Part shown: positions 9,982 through 20,558 of the stretch, piece after piece
How positions within the stretch are numbered: the stretch's first letter is position 1
Layout: every line of letters begins with the position of its first letter
From: Rhynchopus sp. YZ270_cl-10
Taxonomy: Eukaryota; Euglenozoa; Diplonemea; Diplonemida; Diplonemidae
Assembly: GCA_964035575.1 (NCBI GenBank)
Contig: OZ037893.1
Span: forward strand, 496,001-560,000
Length of the DNA stretch: 64,000 nt
Direction of reading: 5' to 3'
The notes under the pieces: model-generated
The model's database searches: none
Told to the model about the DNA's origin: nothing
The model's input: only the letters and a program-made list of their open reading frames with translations
Position numbers and translations under genes: made by a program

Positions 9982-11121
9982 ACAACAGAAGATGTAAAAA
10001 GGAAACCTAATGACTGGCCCGTACCGTAAGAGAACGAGGGCGGTTCACAACCGCTCGTCAGCCGGCGGCCCACCTTCCGTTGAAGAGTTGTGAGCTTACA
10101 GGTACTGCAGTTCGCTGCACCCAACGCTTGATGCACGATAGTCTACACAAGAGAGCAGAAACCCAAAAACACAAAAAGGGGTGGGCGGGGGGGTCACAAC
10201 ATCTCTCTCTTGGCGCCCCATGCTGTACCGACAGTTGGGCCTCACCCTTTCTCTTAGGGATATACATGGACGTCCTTACAGGCAGAGAAAAAAAAAATAA
10301 CAGAAAATTTGGAAGATGGATTGTTGTGCACAAAAAAAAACAAAATGTTTACAACAATTAGTGTCGCTGAAAGGTGTCTCCAGCGCAAGGAGTTGGTTGC
10401 AAAAAAGGCCCACCACTTTTTATACTGTGGGTTCGCAAAGAAAATTGTAGGGGAAGAGATAAGATTTAGACAATGCGCAAACATGGCATATCGCCATCAA
10501 GCCGCAAAAGACAAGGAGAGCAAATACATTTCGAACCCTTTTTCTCACCACAACAGAAACGACAAAAAAAGCTCGAGAAACGGGGCGGGAAAGGCATCAA
10601 ACCGGAAACTGGGTACACACCTTTCCTTCACACAACAACATGAATTGTGGGTTGTGGGTTGAAAGTGGCCCCTTCTCTTTAAAAAAATGCCCCACTGCTT
10701 TCACCAGTGGGTGTGTGATTCTCTGCTTTTTTTTGCAACATTGGTGAACATCTGTATGTCCATCAAAGGGGAGCAGACACCTTGAAATAACTCATATTAC
10801 AAATTTGAGGTGACAGTGGACGTCTGTCGTCTTTATTATTTCTATTGTTTGGAACGAGAGAAAAAAAAAATGCTGTCGAGTGAACCTTCGCTCTGTGTGT
10901 GTTTTTTAACCTCTATACACCCCAAGCCATATTTCCATTTTTCAGATTATTACGAAAACAAGTAGAACCATTATCAGAGCATGACCCTTTCTTAGTCATA
11001 ATCATCTCCTTTCGACTCAGAAGGGGGGTAAAAGGGGGATTGTCTTGGGAGGTGGGTAGCAGTTCACAGATGCAAAGTGCAATCAGGTGCTCGTTCGTGT
11101 ATTGACAAGGGGGGGGGTTTA

Positions 11122-12366
11122 GGGGGTTCCACCAAGGGCGTTTTGCTGTCCAAAACCCATTTTTTTGAAATTTCGGTGAAGAAACCCACTAAAATGGGCG
11201 TACCTGGCCGCAAATCGCCCTGGGGATCACCCCTATATCCCAATAAACCACCTGACGACCTTCACAGAGCATTTCTTTTCCGAAAAAAATTGATTTTTTG
11301 TGAAAAAAAGGCCAAAAACTGCGTCACGTTTGCGTCACGCTTGGTGACCAAAATTTAACACTTGTCAAGAAATTTCTCCAATCAGACAAAACTCCTTCTA
11401 AACACCCGAAAAACACTTCAGTCCGCATCTTCTGGGGTCCCGGGGTGGAAATGTATGGTTTTTACAGCTTTTAGGGGTCCTGGGAGGGTCCCAGACGTAT
11501 TCATGAGGGACGGAACCGCTTAAAATGCCCGAATTTACCTCTTTTTTAGGGTGCTTTTTCACCTTAAAAATTCAAAAAAAAGTTCTCAGATAAGCACAGA
11601 AGTGTCCAAACCCCCTCGGAACTACTCGCCAGACCCCCTGCGGGGTGGAGAATCATATTTGCGATCACTTTTTGGGCTATTTTGCCCAAAATAATCCCGT
11701 GTCCCACTTTTGTCCCACTTGTCCCAAAATAGCCTAAAATACCCTATTTTGGGACAAGTGTAACAAAAGTGTAACATGAGGTTATTTTGGGCAAAATAGC
11801 CCAAAAAGTGATCGCAAATATGATTCTCCACCCCGCAGGGGGTCTGGCGAGTAGTTCCGAGGGGGTTTGGACACTTCTGTGCTTATCTGAGAACTTTTTT
11901 TTGAATTTTTAAGGTGAAAAAGCACCCTAAAAAAGAGGTAAATTCGGGCATTTTAAGCGGTTCCGTCCCTCATGAATACGTCTGGGACCCTCCCAGGACC
12001 CCTAAAAGCTGTAAAAACCATACATTTCCACCCCGGGACCCCAGAAGATGCGGACTGAAGTGTTTTTCGGGTGTTTAGAAGGAGTTTTGTCTGATTGGAG
12101 AAATTTCTTGACAAGTGTTAAATTTTGGTCACCAAGCGTGACGCAAACGTGACGCAGTTTTTGGCCTTTTTTTCACAAAAAATCAATTTTTTTCGGAAAA
12201 GAAATGCTCTGTGAAGGTCGTCAGGTGGTTTATTGGGATATATGGGTGATCCCCAGGGCGATTTGCGGCCAGGTACGCCCATTTTAGTGGGTTTCTTCAC
12301 CGAAAATTCAAAAAAATGGGTTTTGGACAGCAAGTCCTTAAGGATTTCCTAATACGTGGAACCCCC
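11122..12366. mobile_element. Palindromic DNA element with G-rich ends flanked by TA (1245 bp)
   Basis: The ends are GGGGGTTCCAC and GTGGAACCCCC, each flanked outward by TA. Each half is about 600 bp and one is the reverse complement of the other almost throughout, for example TTGTCTGATTGGAG-type words at both 11385 and 12095; only the outermost 50 bp and the centre near 11690-11760 differ. No protein frame of useful size. The outer flanks are also alike, AAG(9)TTT on the left and AAG(8)TTT on the right, so the duplication could be TA or a longer G-run word. TA flanks suggest a Tc1/mariner-type integrase; that is inference. Confidence 0.85.
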
Positions 12367-12670
12367 TAAGGGGGGGGTTTCTTTTGGTTCCCTTTCTAGG
12401 TTATGTTGGTTTCGTAAAAAAAAATATCGTTCGGAAAGTTCGGGTATTAAAAAAAATATCAAACGAAATTTAGAAGGGAATGGGTTGGTTTGTCACAAAA
12501 GAGTAGTTGAACAGTACCCCCAATGAGACAAAGTTTATGACAAAATCTAAATAAAGCTGCAAGAAGAACGGGCTTTTAGTGTACACAAAAATTTTTTTTT
12601 TCTAAAAGGGGAAGTCGATGATCGGGCATCAGACACCCTTTACAAGGCAAAGTAAAAAAAGAAAAGGAAA

Positions 12671-12711
12671 AGTTTATAAGATGATCCTAAGACTCGCGTG
12701 CTTAGTCACCT
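12671..12711 (-). repeat. Family A repeat downstream of the coiled-coil gene
   Basis: GTTTATAAGATGATCCTAAG, then ACTCGCGTGCTTAGTCACC. It begins only about 20 bp past the stop codon of the gene at 12734. Confidence 0.75.
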
Positions 12712-12733
12712 ACCGAAAAAGAAAAAACAATTT

Positions 12734-15700
12734 TTAGGGTGCAATCATTGCCCCGAGAATGGAGCTTGGGCTTTCTTGGTTTTCCACCCAGGAGACAAAC
12801 TTTTGGTATGAGATCGTACTGCCTTCTGGGGAGAGGTTGAGCGTCGCTTCCATCACTGGGTAGGTAAGGAATTTTTGCGCAAACTCGTCGAGGGACATTT
12901 CGGAGCCTTCCATCCCAAAGACGCTGTCGAGACGGGGCTTCATCCCTTTGAGGGCTTGCTGGCGGACACATCTGCTTTCCAACCATTCTAGCAAATCCGC
13001 GAGGCCAAGCCCTCCTCCGGCACGTTCATCCTGCACCCTTTCGCACCACCTCAGGAAGCGCTGCAACGTCACATTCCCACACTTCGCGAGAGACGGCGAT
13101 TTGTGCGTTTCGTTCCCTTTGTACACTGGGTCGCCTCCGTCGTCCTCCATACACTCCTCTAGCAGCTCTGCGAAGAGTGGACGGTACAGCAGGGTGTCGT
13201 TACCTAGCAGCATGGTAACCATGTCTAGACACGGTGGTCCGGTGTTGGCAGGGACTGGAGGAGGTGTAGGGGAAGGCGATCTGCTCTGATGACGTTGTCT
13301 GCGTTGAAGGATTGCTGTAGCGGAGACAAAGAAGGAGAGTGCACGCTCCTCCATGTCAGAGGTGAGGCTGCGTTTTAAAGGAAGCTTAGCACAGCCACGT
13401 TCTCTATAGAATTTGCCTCGTTCTGTAAACGCATGTTCCTGTCCCCATGCCTTTGCCTCCTTCAAATCGAGTTGTAGACTAAGAATAACCGCATTTTGCT
13501 CGCGAATTGTATTGGATAGATTGATGCGTTCGCTTGCATCCCGTTCTGCCCTTCTGGACACCCCGGTTGCTCCGACAAATGTCTCTATTTCGTCCTCCAA
13601 TGCTATACCTTCAAGGAATTGGATGAGGGGCCATAACGCAGCTGGGGTTTTTTGATATGTCTTTTCGATAAATGCGGTCCAATCATCGAGGGTGATTTGC
13701 GCAGAGGATCGGGGTGTTGTTCTTGGGGTATGTGTAGGGGTGGAATCCTCATCAAGAATTGAGGTAAGGTCGCTGAAGATAAGATTTGAAAGAGACGAAG
13801 TAAGTTGCAGGCGTTCAATCAAAAGGTCCTTTGAAAAGCTGCTCCCCCCTTCCGCAAAACGTTCGAACAGAACCCCAGATCGTCTTTTTGCTTCTCCACT
13901 TAATGTCATCTGTGTTTCAACAAACTCCAAAAACGCTTCAAACCCACCAGGACTTCTCCGATATACCCTTTCACACCACATCATGAAATGCTCTTCTGTC
14001 ACCAACCCTGGCTCTCTCGAGCCCTCCCAGAGCTCGTGGAAGACCATCTCTCGGAGCAATGGAGGTAATGCAAAGAGACGGAACCCTCCACCACGGTGCT
14101 CTCGATGAGCAACTGGAGCATCGCGGGAGAGAAGACGGAAGGTGCTTGCAGCGCGTCCGTACATGACAGGGAAGGTGTCGACACTGCCTTCAAAGATGAC
14201 CTGTTTTTTGAGGCGGGAGGTGGCGAAGGCTTCGGCAGAAAGGCGTTTGTCCAGTGTGGCGACGGCGGTTTGTAGCGCAGTGCGTTCAGATGCAGTCGCA
14301 GCTTGTGTAGCAGACAGAACGCCGTTTTCACGTTCCAAAGCCTCTACTTTGGTGCTTGCGGTGCGCAGTTCGGATTGAAGCTTGCGGAATTCATTGCCTC
14401 GTACTTCTTCTAATTCCTGCTCAACCCCGCGGAGACTGAGAATCGTGTCGCCCAATTCTTTGGTTTTGCGTGCAAGGCGTTCCTGAGCGTCGGAGACCTG
14501 ATCGCGTAGGGTGAGGACCTGCTCGTGAAGTGCGGAGTTGTTCTTTTCTGCATAAATCTTGAGTTTGTCCTCCAAAAGAAAAACCTTTCTGCAGTGCGCA
14601 TCCTTCAGTGCCGCGCAGCGTTCTTCTAGGTCTGCGATGCAGTCGTCCCTTTCTTCGATTGCTTTGTCTCGCGATACAATACCCTCCATTAGCTTTTCCG
14701 CTGCTTCTGTTCGTGCAGCTTGTGCGGTTGCTTCTATTGCAGCTGGCGCTTTAATTTCGGATGTTGCAGCAAGACGTGCCTTAAGTTCTTGAGTCTCATC
14801 AACCGCAGCACCCTTTTCCCTCGAAGACTTTGCTAGCTGGCGTGTCAATGAAGCGTTCTCCCTCTGCAATGTCTCTACCTGCGCTGTCAACGTCGCAACG
14901 CTCTTATCACAATCCACCTGCATATTCCTCACTCTCTCGGCAAACACCTGCGGCAACCCTGCCTCTAGGAACTCCATAGGCAACCCTTGATACTGTGACC
15001 CCTGATACTGCGGGATCACACCCAACCCCAACCCCACCCCATGCGCTCTAGATGGACTGCTGTTGTTATGAATCGTCACCGCAACAGGCTCGTTTCGTGG
15101 TTGGATAACGTGAGGTACACCTCCTGCCATGTGTATCACATTCTCGGGTGTGTTTGGGAGAACAATGTGGCCAGGAGACAGTGGAGGGTTCTGTATTGGG
15201 TGCGAGGAAGGGGATAGGCCCGGTGGGGGGACAGTCTCGACAGGCTTCCCTCGGGTGCGTGGTGGAGAGGGTATGCGGCGGGATTTGATCTTCGCGTCGA
15301 CGTCGCCACGCTGTCGGCGGTCGTCCGATCGGAGGTGGGTGTGCATTTCTTCGCGGAGCTTGAGAACTTCGCGGTCGTGCTCTGGGATGTCATCTGCATC
15401 GATGAGGGGGAGAGGGAGCGGTAGGTCATGAGGTGCGTCACGTTCATGCGAACGCGACCGATAATGCTCCTGCGGGTCCATCCGTTCTCTGGCCCGCTCC
15501 CGCAGCTCCCTTTCGCGGATCTCCCTTTCCCTCCCCTCACGGTGCGCCCTCTCCTTCCTCTCCCGCTCTGCCACCCCCCGCTCCCTCCGCTCCAACTCCT
15601 CTTCTCTGTCTAGATCTCGGATCCGCTCCCTTTCGCGCTCCCTCTCTCTTTCCCTTTCCCTTTCCCTTTCGCGTTCACGCTCCCGTTCTCTCTCCCGGTC

Positions 15701-16255
15701 ACGCTTTTTTTCTACCCTTTCTCTCTCCCATTCGCGTTCTTCCTTCTCCCGTTCTATTCTTTGGTTGTGTCGTTCCATATGCTCCCACCCAGCCTCCCCC
15801 ATACGCCCCGAAGCTTGAAGCTGTGCCCTCAACCGATGATTTTCCTCTGCCAACAACGCCTCCGATGGGCTAGCTGCAGGGCGTGATGGGGGAAGCGGTT
15901 CGACACCCCGCATCTCTTCCACCCTCCTCCTCGTCATATTCACTGCAACGGGAACCGGGTCTGGAGAGGCGCGGGCATGGTGTTGCTCTACATGACTTCC
16001 ACGAAGACCTCCAACAGGAGAAGGGAGATAAGTAGAATCCGGTAACTGTATCGCCGACACCTGGGAGGAAGGGTGAATGACCGGAACCGACCCCCCTCCC
16101 GCACCAGGGGGGAGGGGTATGCTGCTTGCCGAAGGGTTGTTGCGTGGGTGAGCGTAGTACACCCGCTGTGCTGTCACCCCACCCACCCCTCCAACCCCTC
16201 CAGCACTCACCCCAGAAAGCGGAACTGCAGTGTTCGCAGGCACCCGAACCGACAT
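12734..16255 (-). CDS. Large coiled-coil protein with repeated Trp-containing C-terminal modules
   Basis: 1173 aa in a single exon; no family recognised. Residues 1-150 are Pro/Gly/Ser-rich. About 165-290 is an extreme Arg/Glu alternation (REREREREREREREREREREish run interrupted at RIRDLDREEEL), probably a single long charged helix. About 430-700 is heptad-type coiled coil (TLTAQVETLQRENASLTRQL and following). From about 735 to the end there are four loosely alike modules of the pattern Phe-x2-Trp-Cys/Val-Glu ... Leu-Leu-x-Phe/Trp-Leu-Glu (HFMMWCERVYRRSPGGFEAF; LDDWTAFIEKTYQ; LQRFLRWCERVQDE; YQKFVSWVENQ), which look like degenerate EF-hand-style helix pairs without clear Ca-binding loops. The size and layout would fit a cytoskeletal or basal-body scaffold, but nothing in the sequence proves that. 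Stop TAG; ends 20 bp from a family A repeat. Confidence 0.8.
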   Translation of the reverse strand: MSVRVPANTAVPLSGVSAGGVGGVGGVTAQRVYYAHPRNNPSASSIPLPPGAGGGSVPVIHPSSQVSAIQLPDSTYLPSPVGGLRGSHVEQHHARASPDPVPVAVNMTRRRVEEMRGVEPLPPSRPAASPSEALLAEENHRLRAQLQASGRMGEAGWEHMERHNQRIEREKEEREWERERVEKKRDRERERERERERERERERERERERERIRDLDREEELERRERGVAERERKERAHREGREREIRERELRERARERMDPQEHYRSRSHERDAPHDLPLPLPLIDADDIPEHDREVLKLREEMHTHLRSDDRRQRGDVDAKIKSRRIPSPPRTRGKPVETVPPPGLSPSSHPIQNPPLSPGHIVLPNTPENVIHMAGGVPHVIQPRNEPVAVTIHNNSSPSRAHGVGLGLGVIPQYQGSQYQGLPMEFLEAGLPQVFAERVRNMQVDCDKSVATLTAQVETLQRENASLTRQLAKSSREKGAAVDETQELKARLAATSEIKAPAAIEATAQAARTEAAEKLMEGIVSRDKAIEERDDCIADLEERCAALKDAHCRKVFLLEDKLKIYAEKNNSALHEQVLTLRDQVSDAQERLARKTKELGDTILSLRGVEQELEEVRGNEFRKLQSELRTASTKVEALERENGVLSATQAATASERTALQTAVATLDKRLSAEAFATSRLKKQVIFEGSVDTFPVMYGRAASTFRLLSRDAPVAHREHRGGGFRLFALPPLLREMVFHELWEGSREPGLVTEEHFMMWCERVYRRSPGGFEAFLEFVETQMTLSGEAKRRSGVLFERFAEGGSSFSKDLLIERLQLTSSLSNLIFSDLTSILDEDSTPTHTPRTTPRSSAQITLDDWTAFIEKTYQKTPAALWPLIQFLEGIALEDEIETFVGATGVSRRAERDASERINLSNTIREQNAVILSLQLDLKEAKAWGQEHAFTERGKFYRERGCAKLPLKRSLTSDMEERALSFFVSATAILQRRQRHQSRSPSPTPPPVPANTGPPCLDMVTMLLGNDTLLYRPLFAELLEECMEDDGGDPVYKGNETHKSPSLAKCGNVTLQRFLRWCERVQDERAGGGLGLADLLEWLESRCVRQQALKGMKPRLDSVFGMEGSEMSLDEFAQKFLTYPVMEATLNLSPEGSTISYQKFVSWVENQESPSSILGAMIAP

Positions 16256-18071
16256 CTTTTTTATAGATCTCCCCTTCTAAAACCTTTTAAAATCTACCAA
16301 AAAAAAAGAAGGGAAATAAGGGGAGGAACCCAAGAATATCTAATTTGGGAACCCAAAGAAAAAAGAGGGGAGATGAGGGAGGGGGGAGGGGGGAGGGGAA
16401 GTGCGTGCTCAGCTGTGGAAAACCATTAACGCCCGTTTTGCGTTGGATCGAGAGAAAGAAATCACCCCAGGGTTTTGGGATGTTCTGTGTGGTTTTTTGG
16501 GGGGGGTGTTGTGTTGTGCCTGAGTGTAGGTAAGGTGAGAGAAGAGGTTATTTGAGTGCGAATTTTGAGGAAACATGGCGACAAGGCAAAGTACTGATCA
16601 ATGACCAGTACAAAAAAAACTGAGTACCTACGGTACTCATCCGCCCGAAGCAACTCCGACAAGGTGGTATGGTTAGAGGGAAAACACACTCGACGACGCG
16701 ATGAGGGTTGCCAACCTCACCGACCGTCGTGTCATCCAACATCCAAAAAGGCCTTCGGGTCATTAACTCAGTACTTGATCGGAGGATTTTTTTTTGTGTC
16801 TCCAGCACCAGAGATGGAGATAGATTTGGGATTTTCAAAAAAGACCCGGTTTGACCCGGTCTGAGCTTTTTGGGGTCAAAAAATTTTTTTTCGCGCTGCG
16901 CGCGAAATGACACTGGCACGTGCGACCTGGTTGTTACACTTCTTTGGCGGGGAACTTGCGCAACAGCGTTTGTGCCTTGATGAAGGGGAGTAGGGTCCAT
17001 GTTCCCCCTTTGTTCAGCACACCGAACTTCGCGCACTCGGCAAAAGTGGATTTCTTGGCGGTCATGCCCCAAAGGTTCCTGGCGAAGCCACGGTACGCAA
17101 CATTTCAAAAAAATTGCGCTTAAATTGTACATTTTGGGGTGGGTTGTAAGCTTGCGCCGCAGGCGCACAGTACGCTACTTTTATTATTTCGCCATGCTGT
17201 ATGCTTCCTTTTGCTTCGGCGTTTGACTAATTGAGTCGCGTTCTGGCTGTGACGGGGTCACTTTGTTCATGAGGCCATTTCTGGTCACTCTCAGAGGCTC
17301 GTGCGAGGTACCAAAAAAAATCGATTTTCTCCCAAAATTGGCAAATCCCATTTTTTTTTTTTTTTTCCAAACCGGGTTTTTCGCCAAAATCCCATTTTTT
17401 TTTTTTGACCCGGTTTTGAAACCGGGTCAGTAGACGCACCTCCACCCCTGTCCAGCACGCATAACCTTAAGTACTAGTTATTACCCTGACCAGTTCGCCG
17501 TATAGTGGGTTGGGTGTTGGAAGCAACCCAAAGAGCGTTGGTGTATGTGCATGAATTAGTGGGAGATTTTTGGAGAGAAAAAGGAATATGGGGTCAGAGG
17601 AGAGCGTTAGTTGTGTTTGTGTGTGCATTCACATATTGAGAAGCTGTAAACAAAAGCATTTTTCTTTTTCCCTCCATAGTTTGGCTTATTTTTTTTTTGC
17701 TGAAGTCTAGACATTTTTTTAAAAAAAGGGGTGAATATGTGTAACCTCTTGGGATAACACATTGTCAAAAATAAACAGAAGAAAAAACGTTGAAAAGATG
17801 AAAACGACCTCACATAGATCCCACATCTTCACAAAAAATAAAAACTCGGGGATTTTTAAAAAAAACTTATTTTGAAAAATCTAAGCACTGCTAGATCATT
17901 TCGCCACCACCCCTCCTCTTCCTCCTCTCAAAAAACCCCTCTCCTTCATATCTCTTTCCTTCTCTCTCTTTTTCTTAACTTTCTTTTCCTTTTTGTTTGT
18001 CTATGATTCAAACAGTTCAGAACACCCCTCCCCCTGCCCCTGCCCCCCCTGCTCCCCCAAACAAAATACCC
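16256..18071. other. Intergenic region between prefoldin 6 and the coiled-coil gene
   Basis: No gene seen. Centre is occupied by a transposon-like segment (16843-17428). Either side is AT-rich with T-runs; a CT-rich run at about 17911-17990 lies just past the prefoldin stop. Confidence 0.6.
16843..17428. mobile_element. Transposon-like segment with GACCCGGTTT ends
   Basis: Begins GACCCGGTTTGACCCGGTC and ends with GACCCGGTTTTGAAACCGGGTC, so the ends are inverted and partly doubled. No clear target duplication. Its inside (about 17030-17230: GAAGCCACGGTACGCAAC, TTTCAAAAAAATTGCGC, GCGCCGCAGGCGCAC, TTTGACTAATTGAGTC) is the reverse complement of 19640-19850 inside the hAT-like element, so the two are related or share a module. 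Confidence 0.55.
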
Positions 18072-18518
18072 CTATTGAGACTGAGACTTGGACTTGAGGA
18101 GCTGTTCAACCTCTCCGCGGAAGTCCTCCTGGACCTTGTTGACTGCGGCCTTTTGCGTGTCATATGCTTTGTTTGTTGTGGTGATTTCTGCGTCGAGACC
18201 TTTGATTTCCGCGGTAATGTATTCCAGACGCTTCGAGACAATGGCCTTACCATCGCTAGGGTCCTGCGACACGAGGACGGGGCCAATCATCTTGAAAACC
18301 TGCGCCTCGTCCTCCATAATGTTAAATTCATGCTCCACCATCGCGTTCTCCTGCTTCTGCAGCTGCAGCTGCTGGTTGCGTGCCTGAAGCTTCGCCATCT
18401 TCTTCTGCATGTCCTTCAGCACCTGGCTCTCCTTGTTCATCCTCTGCTGGTAATGCTCCTGTCTTGCCGGGGGCAGTGGGTTCACCGCCTGCGGTTGTTG
18501 CTGCTGCTGCTGAGCCAT
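18072..18518 (-). CDS. PFDN6: Prefoldin subunit 6 (beta-type)
   Basis: 148 aa. Prefoldin is a cytosolic hexamer that hands unfolded actin and tubulin to the CCT chaperonin. After a Gln-rich start (MAQQQQQQPQ) the protein is two long helices joined by the short hairpin region typical of the family: N-terminal helix KMAKLQARNQQLQLQKQENA, then EFNIMEDEAQVFKMIGPVLV, SQDPSDGKAIVSKRLEYITA and a C-terminal helix EIKGLDAEITTTNKAYDTQK. The words KMIGPVLV and KRLEYI are characteristic of subunit 6, and length is normal. Single exon, TAG stop. Upstream lie repeats E, A and C between 18850 and 19220. Confidence 0.95.
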   Translation of the reverse strand: MAQQQQQQPQAVNPLPPARQEHYQQRMNKESQVLKDMQKKMAKLQARNQQLQLQKQENAMVEHEFNIMEDEAQVFKMIGPVLVSQDPSDGKAIVSKRLEYITAEIKGLDAEITTTNKAYDTQKAAVNKVQEDFRGEVEQLLKSKSQSQ

Positions 18519-18849
18519 TTTTGTTTCCTTTGTTTTTTTGTTAACCCCTGAGGTGAGGAGGGTTTAAAGAATATTTTTTTTTGGTTTGTTAGCTAAAGAT
18601 TAGAGGTGGTAGTTTGCTTTTTTGAATTTTTTTTTTTGAATTTTGTTACACTTCGTCATTGTAAGAAAGAGATGGGAAAATGAAGGTTCCAAAAAAAAAA
18701 AACGATTTTTTTTTTTTTTGGGGGGACGCAGGCACCCAAAACAAAGACAAAAAAACACATTCGGCAATTGATGAGAACAATATTCGATTTTCGTTGCAGG
18801 TTTGTTTTTGCCTCTGTATTTTTTTTCGTCGAGAGAAAGACGAGAGAAT

Positions 18850-18899
18850 ATTCAATGAATTGAAAGTATAGACATAGGGATCAACAAAAATGTTCCCTT
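18850..18899 (-). repeat. Family E repeat
   Basis: TTCAATGAATTGAAAGTATA, then AGGGATCAACAAAAATGTTC and CC. About 35 bp from the following family A copy, in the same order as at 4086-4175. Confidence 0.7.
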
Positions 18900-18932
18900 C
18901 TTTTTTTGGTGTGAGAAAAAAGAGAACATAAA

Positions 18933-18975
18933 CGTTTTAAAGAAGAACCTAAGCATCTCGTACTTAGCCACCTTT
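18933..18975 (-). repeat. Family A repeat
   Basis: AAGAACCTAAGCATCTCGTA, then CTTAGCCACCTTT. Sense loop is TACGAGAT rather than ACGAGAG; the stem CTTAG/CTAAG is kept. Confidence 0.7.
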
Positions 18976-19158
18976 TTAAAAAGCCCTAAAATGAAAGAGG
19001 TGCTTTTAGGTGCGTAGCTGCGCACAGATAGGTGTGTGGCAGAACGCTTTTGTGGACAGAAAAAAATATCAAAATCCTTGAGATGTAATGTGCATCGCTG
19101 TGCACATTTTCGAACAATATTATAGCGCAAAGGGAAAAAGCGTGGTTTGCGGAAAAAC

Positions 19159-19220
19159 TGTAGCTGTTGATGCAGGCACCTCCGACTGACTCACGATGCC
19201 AGTCATCCAGATGAAAGCAC
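19159..19220 (-). repeat. Family C repeat
   Basis: TGTAGCTGTTGATGCAGGCA, CCTCCGACTGACTCACGATG, CCAGTC, CAGATGAAAGCAC. Four bases of the loop seen in the longer copies are missing. Confidence 0.75.
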
Positions 19221-19470
19221 AAAAAAACGCTACACTACGCAGGTACCAGGTTATGAGGAAATAAAAACTGACTTCAGGGGGGAAAAGGACCATCAGTCTC
19301 CATTTCCTATTGTTAATAACGTGGTGTTTAAAAAAAGAAAAAAACACAGTACGGAAATGCACACATCTTTCAGCGAGCGGAGTGCGGACAAACAGAGTGT
19401 GTCTACAAATTTTGTTTGCTCCCTAAATCCCTCTAACGAGTCGCAAGCTGATAGGTTACACAGGGCCATG

Positions 19471-20168
19471 CAGAGTCCGCGGAACACCCCCGTTCACCCC
19501 GTCCCGGACGGGGGTCAATTATTTTCCAAAAACCGACCCCCGTCCCAAACCCCCGTCCAGGGACGGGGGTTTTGGATTTTTTTTGGGGGGGGAGGAGGGG
19601 CCCATATTATGGGGAATTTTTTGAGATACCATCGAGCCGGACTCAATTGGTCAAACGTCGAAGGAAAAGGAAGCACGCAGCACGGCGAAAGGAAAAAAGT
19701 AGCGTACCGTGCGCCTGCGGCGCAAGCCTGCATCACACCATTCCCGTGACATTGTTTGCCTGTAAAAATGTACAATTTTAAGCGCATTTTTTTTGAAATG
19801 TTGCGTACCGTGGCTTCGCTTGGAACCTTTGGGTGACATACCGCCGTTTCTTTTGTAAAAAAAACTGAGGTTACTGATAATTCGTGCACCATGTGTGCCT
19901 GGTGCAAATATCAATAAAGTGCCGAACTCCGCCGTCGGATAACCGAGCAATTCTCACATTCCGCCGGAGGCCCCCAACTTGAGCTGGGGTGGGGACCCGG
20001 GCGCGCGAAGCGCGCCCGGGCTCGACCGAGTTTTGATCTTCTTCTTCCTGTGACTAGCTTGTCAGCGGAGAAAGCTCGGGAGAGGTTTTTTTTTTTTTTG
20101 TTTTTTGGGCGGGACGGGGGTTGGAAGGGGGTGCATAATTAATTTTCGGGGGAGGTCCGCGGGCTCTG
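19471..20168. mobile_element. Non-autonomous hAT-like DNA element (698 bp)
   Basis: Ends CAGAGTCCGCGGA and CCGCGGGCTCTG are inverted. The flanks GGGCCATG at 19463-19470 and 20169-20176 are an exact 8-bp duplication. No transposase frame. Inside are palindromic G/C blocks (GACGGGGGT words; GGGCGCGCGAAGCGCGCCC near 20000) and a segment shared in inverse with 17030-17230. Terminal CAGAG resembles 6049-6926 but the remaining ends differ, so it is a separate family. Confidence 0.88.
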
Positions 20169-20457
20169 GGGCCATGGTAAAATTTCCATTTTGTCTCTTG
20201 GCGCCTTTTGTCTATTTTAGATCAAATATTTTTTTTTTTTGAAAATAAGCAGAAGATGTATAGGAGCACTGACAGACGAAGAACGAGACCTCTCATGTCA
20301 TTAGAAATCGCTCTCTCTTCTCTCTCTCTCCTCACCAAAATTGCCACCTATTTGGGTGTTCTTGAGGGGACAGAACCGCTCTTTGCTTCTCCACAATATT
20401 AGCAAATATTTTTTTTCACTGAGAATTACACAAACAGCCGATCGAGTTCGGATTTTT

Positions 20458-20517
20458 CAAGATGAACCGCTAAGCTAAGCCTCGCTGTTAGCCACACCTT
20501 GACCGCGATCAATATCG
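20458..20517 (-). repeat. Family A-like repeat downstream of the CDK gene
   Basis: CAAGATGAACCGCTAAGC, TAAGCCTCGCTGTTAGCCAC, ACCTTGACCGCGATCAATA. The inner stem CTAAGC/GTTAGC is weakened. It ends about 40 bp past the kinase stop, as the copy at 12671 does for its gene. Confidence 0.6.
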
Positions 20518-20558
20518 TAACAGCAGAATACGGGGTCAAAAAAAACAACCTTTGTCCT

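Larger units (their letters stand above)
9047..12733. other. Intergenic region, repeat-rich
   Basis: No gene supported. It holds a family A copy (9195-9227), a TA/GGGTAAAGG run near 9298-9320, fold-back family F material (9545-9900), a C copy (9898-9981), the palindromic element 11122-12366 and an A copy (12671-12711). Small frames near 9879-10333 have no recognisable product. Confidence 0.65.
18519..20558. other. Intergenic region between the CDK gene and prefoldin 6
   Basis: No gene seen. T- and A-runs at 18575-18720, repeats E (18850-18899), A (18933-18975) and C (19159-19220), the hAT-like element 19471-20168, and an A-like copy (20458-20517) next to the kinase stop. Confidence 0.65.

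Noticed and set aside
11122-12366. Assembly artefact (self-inverted chimera)
   Set aside because: The mirror symmetry stops exactly at ends with TA and matching G-run flanks, as an insertion would; still worth a long-read check.
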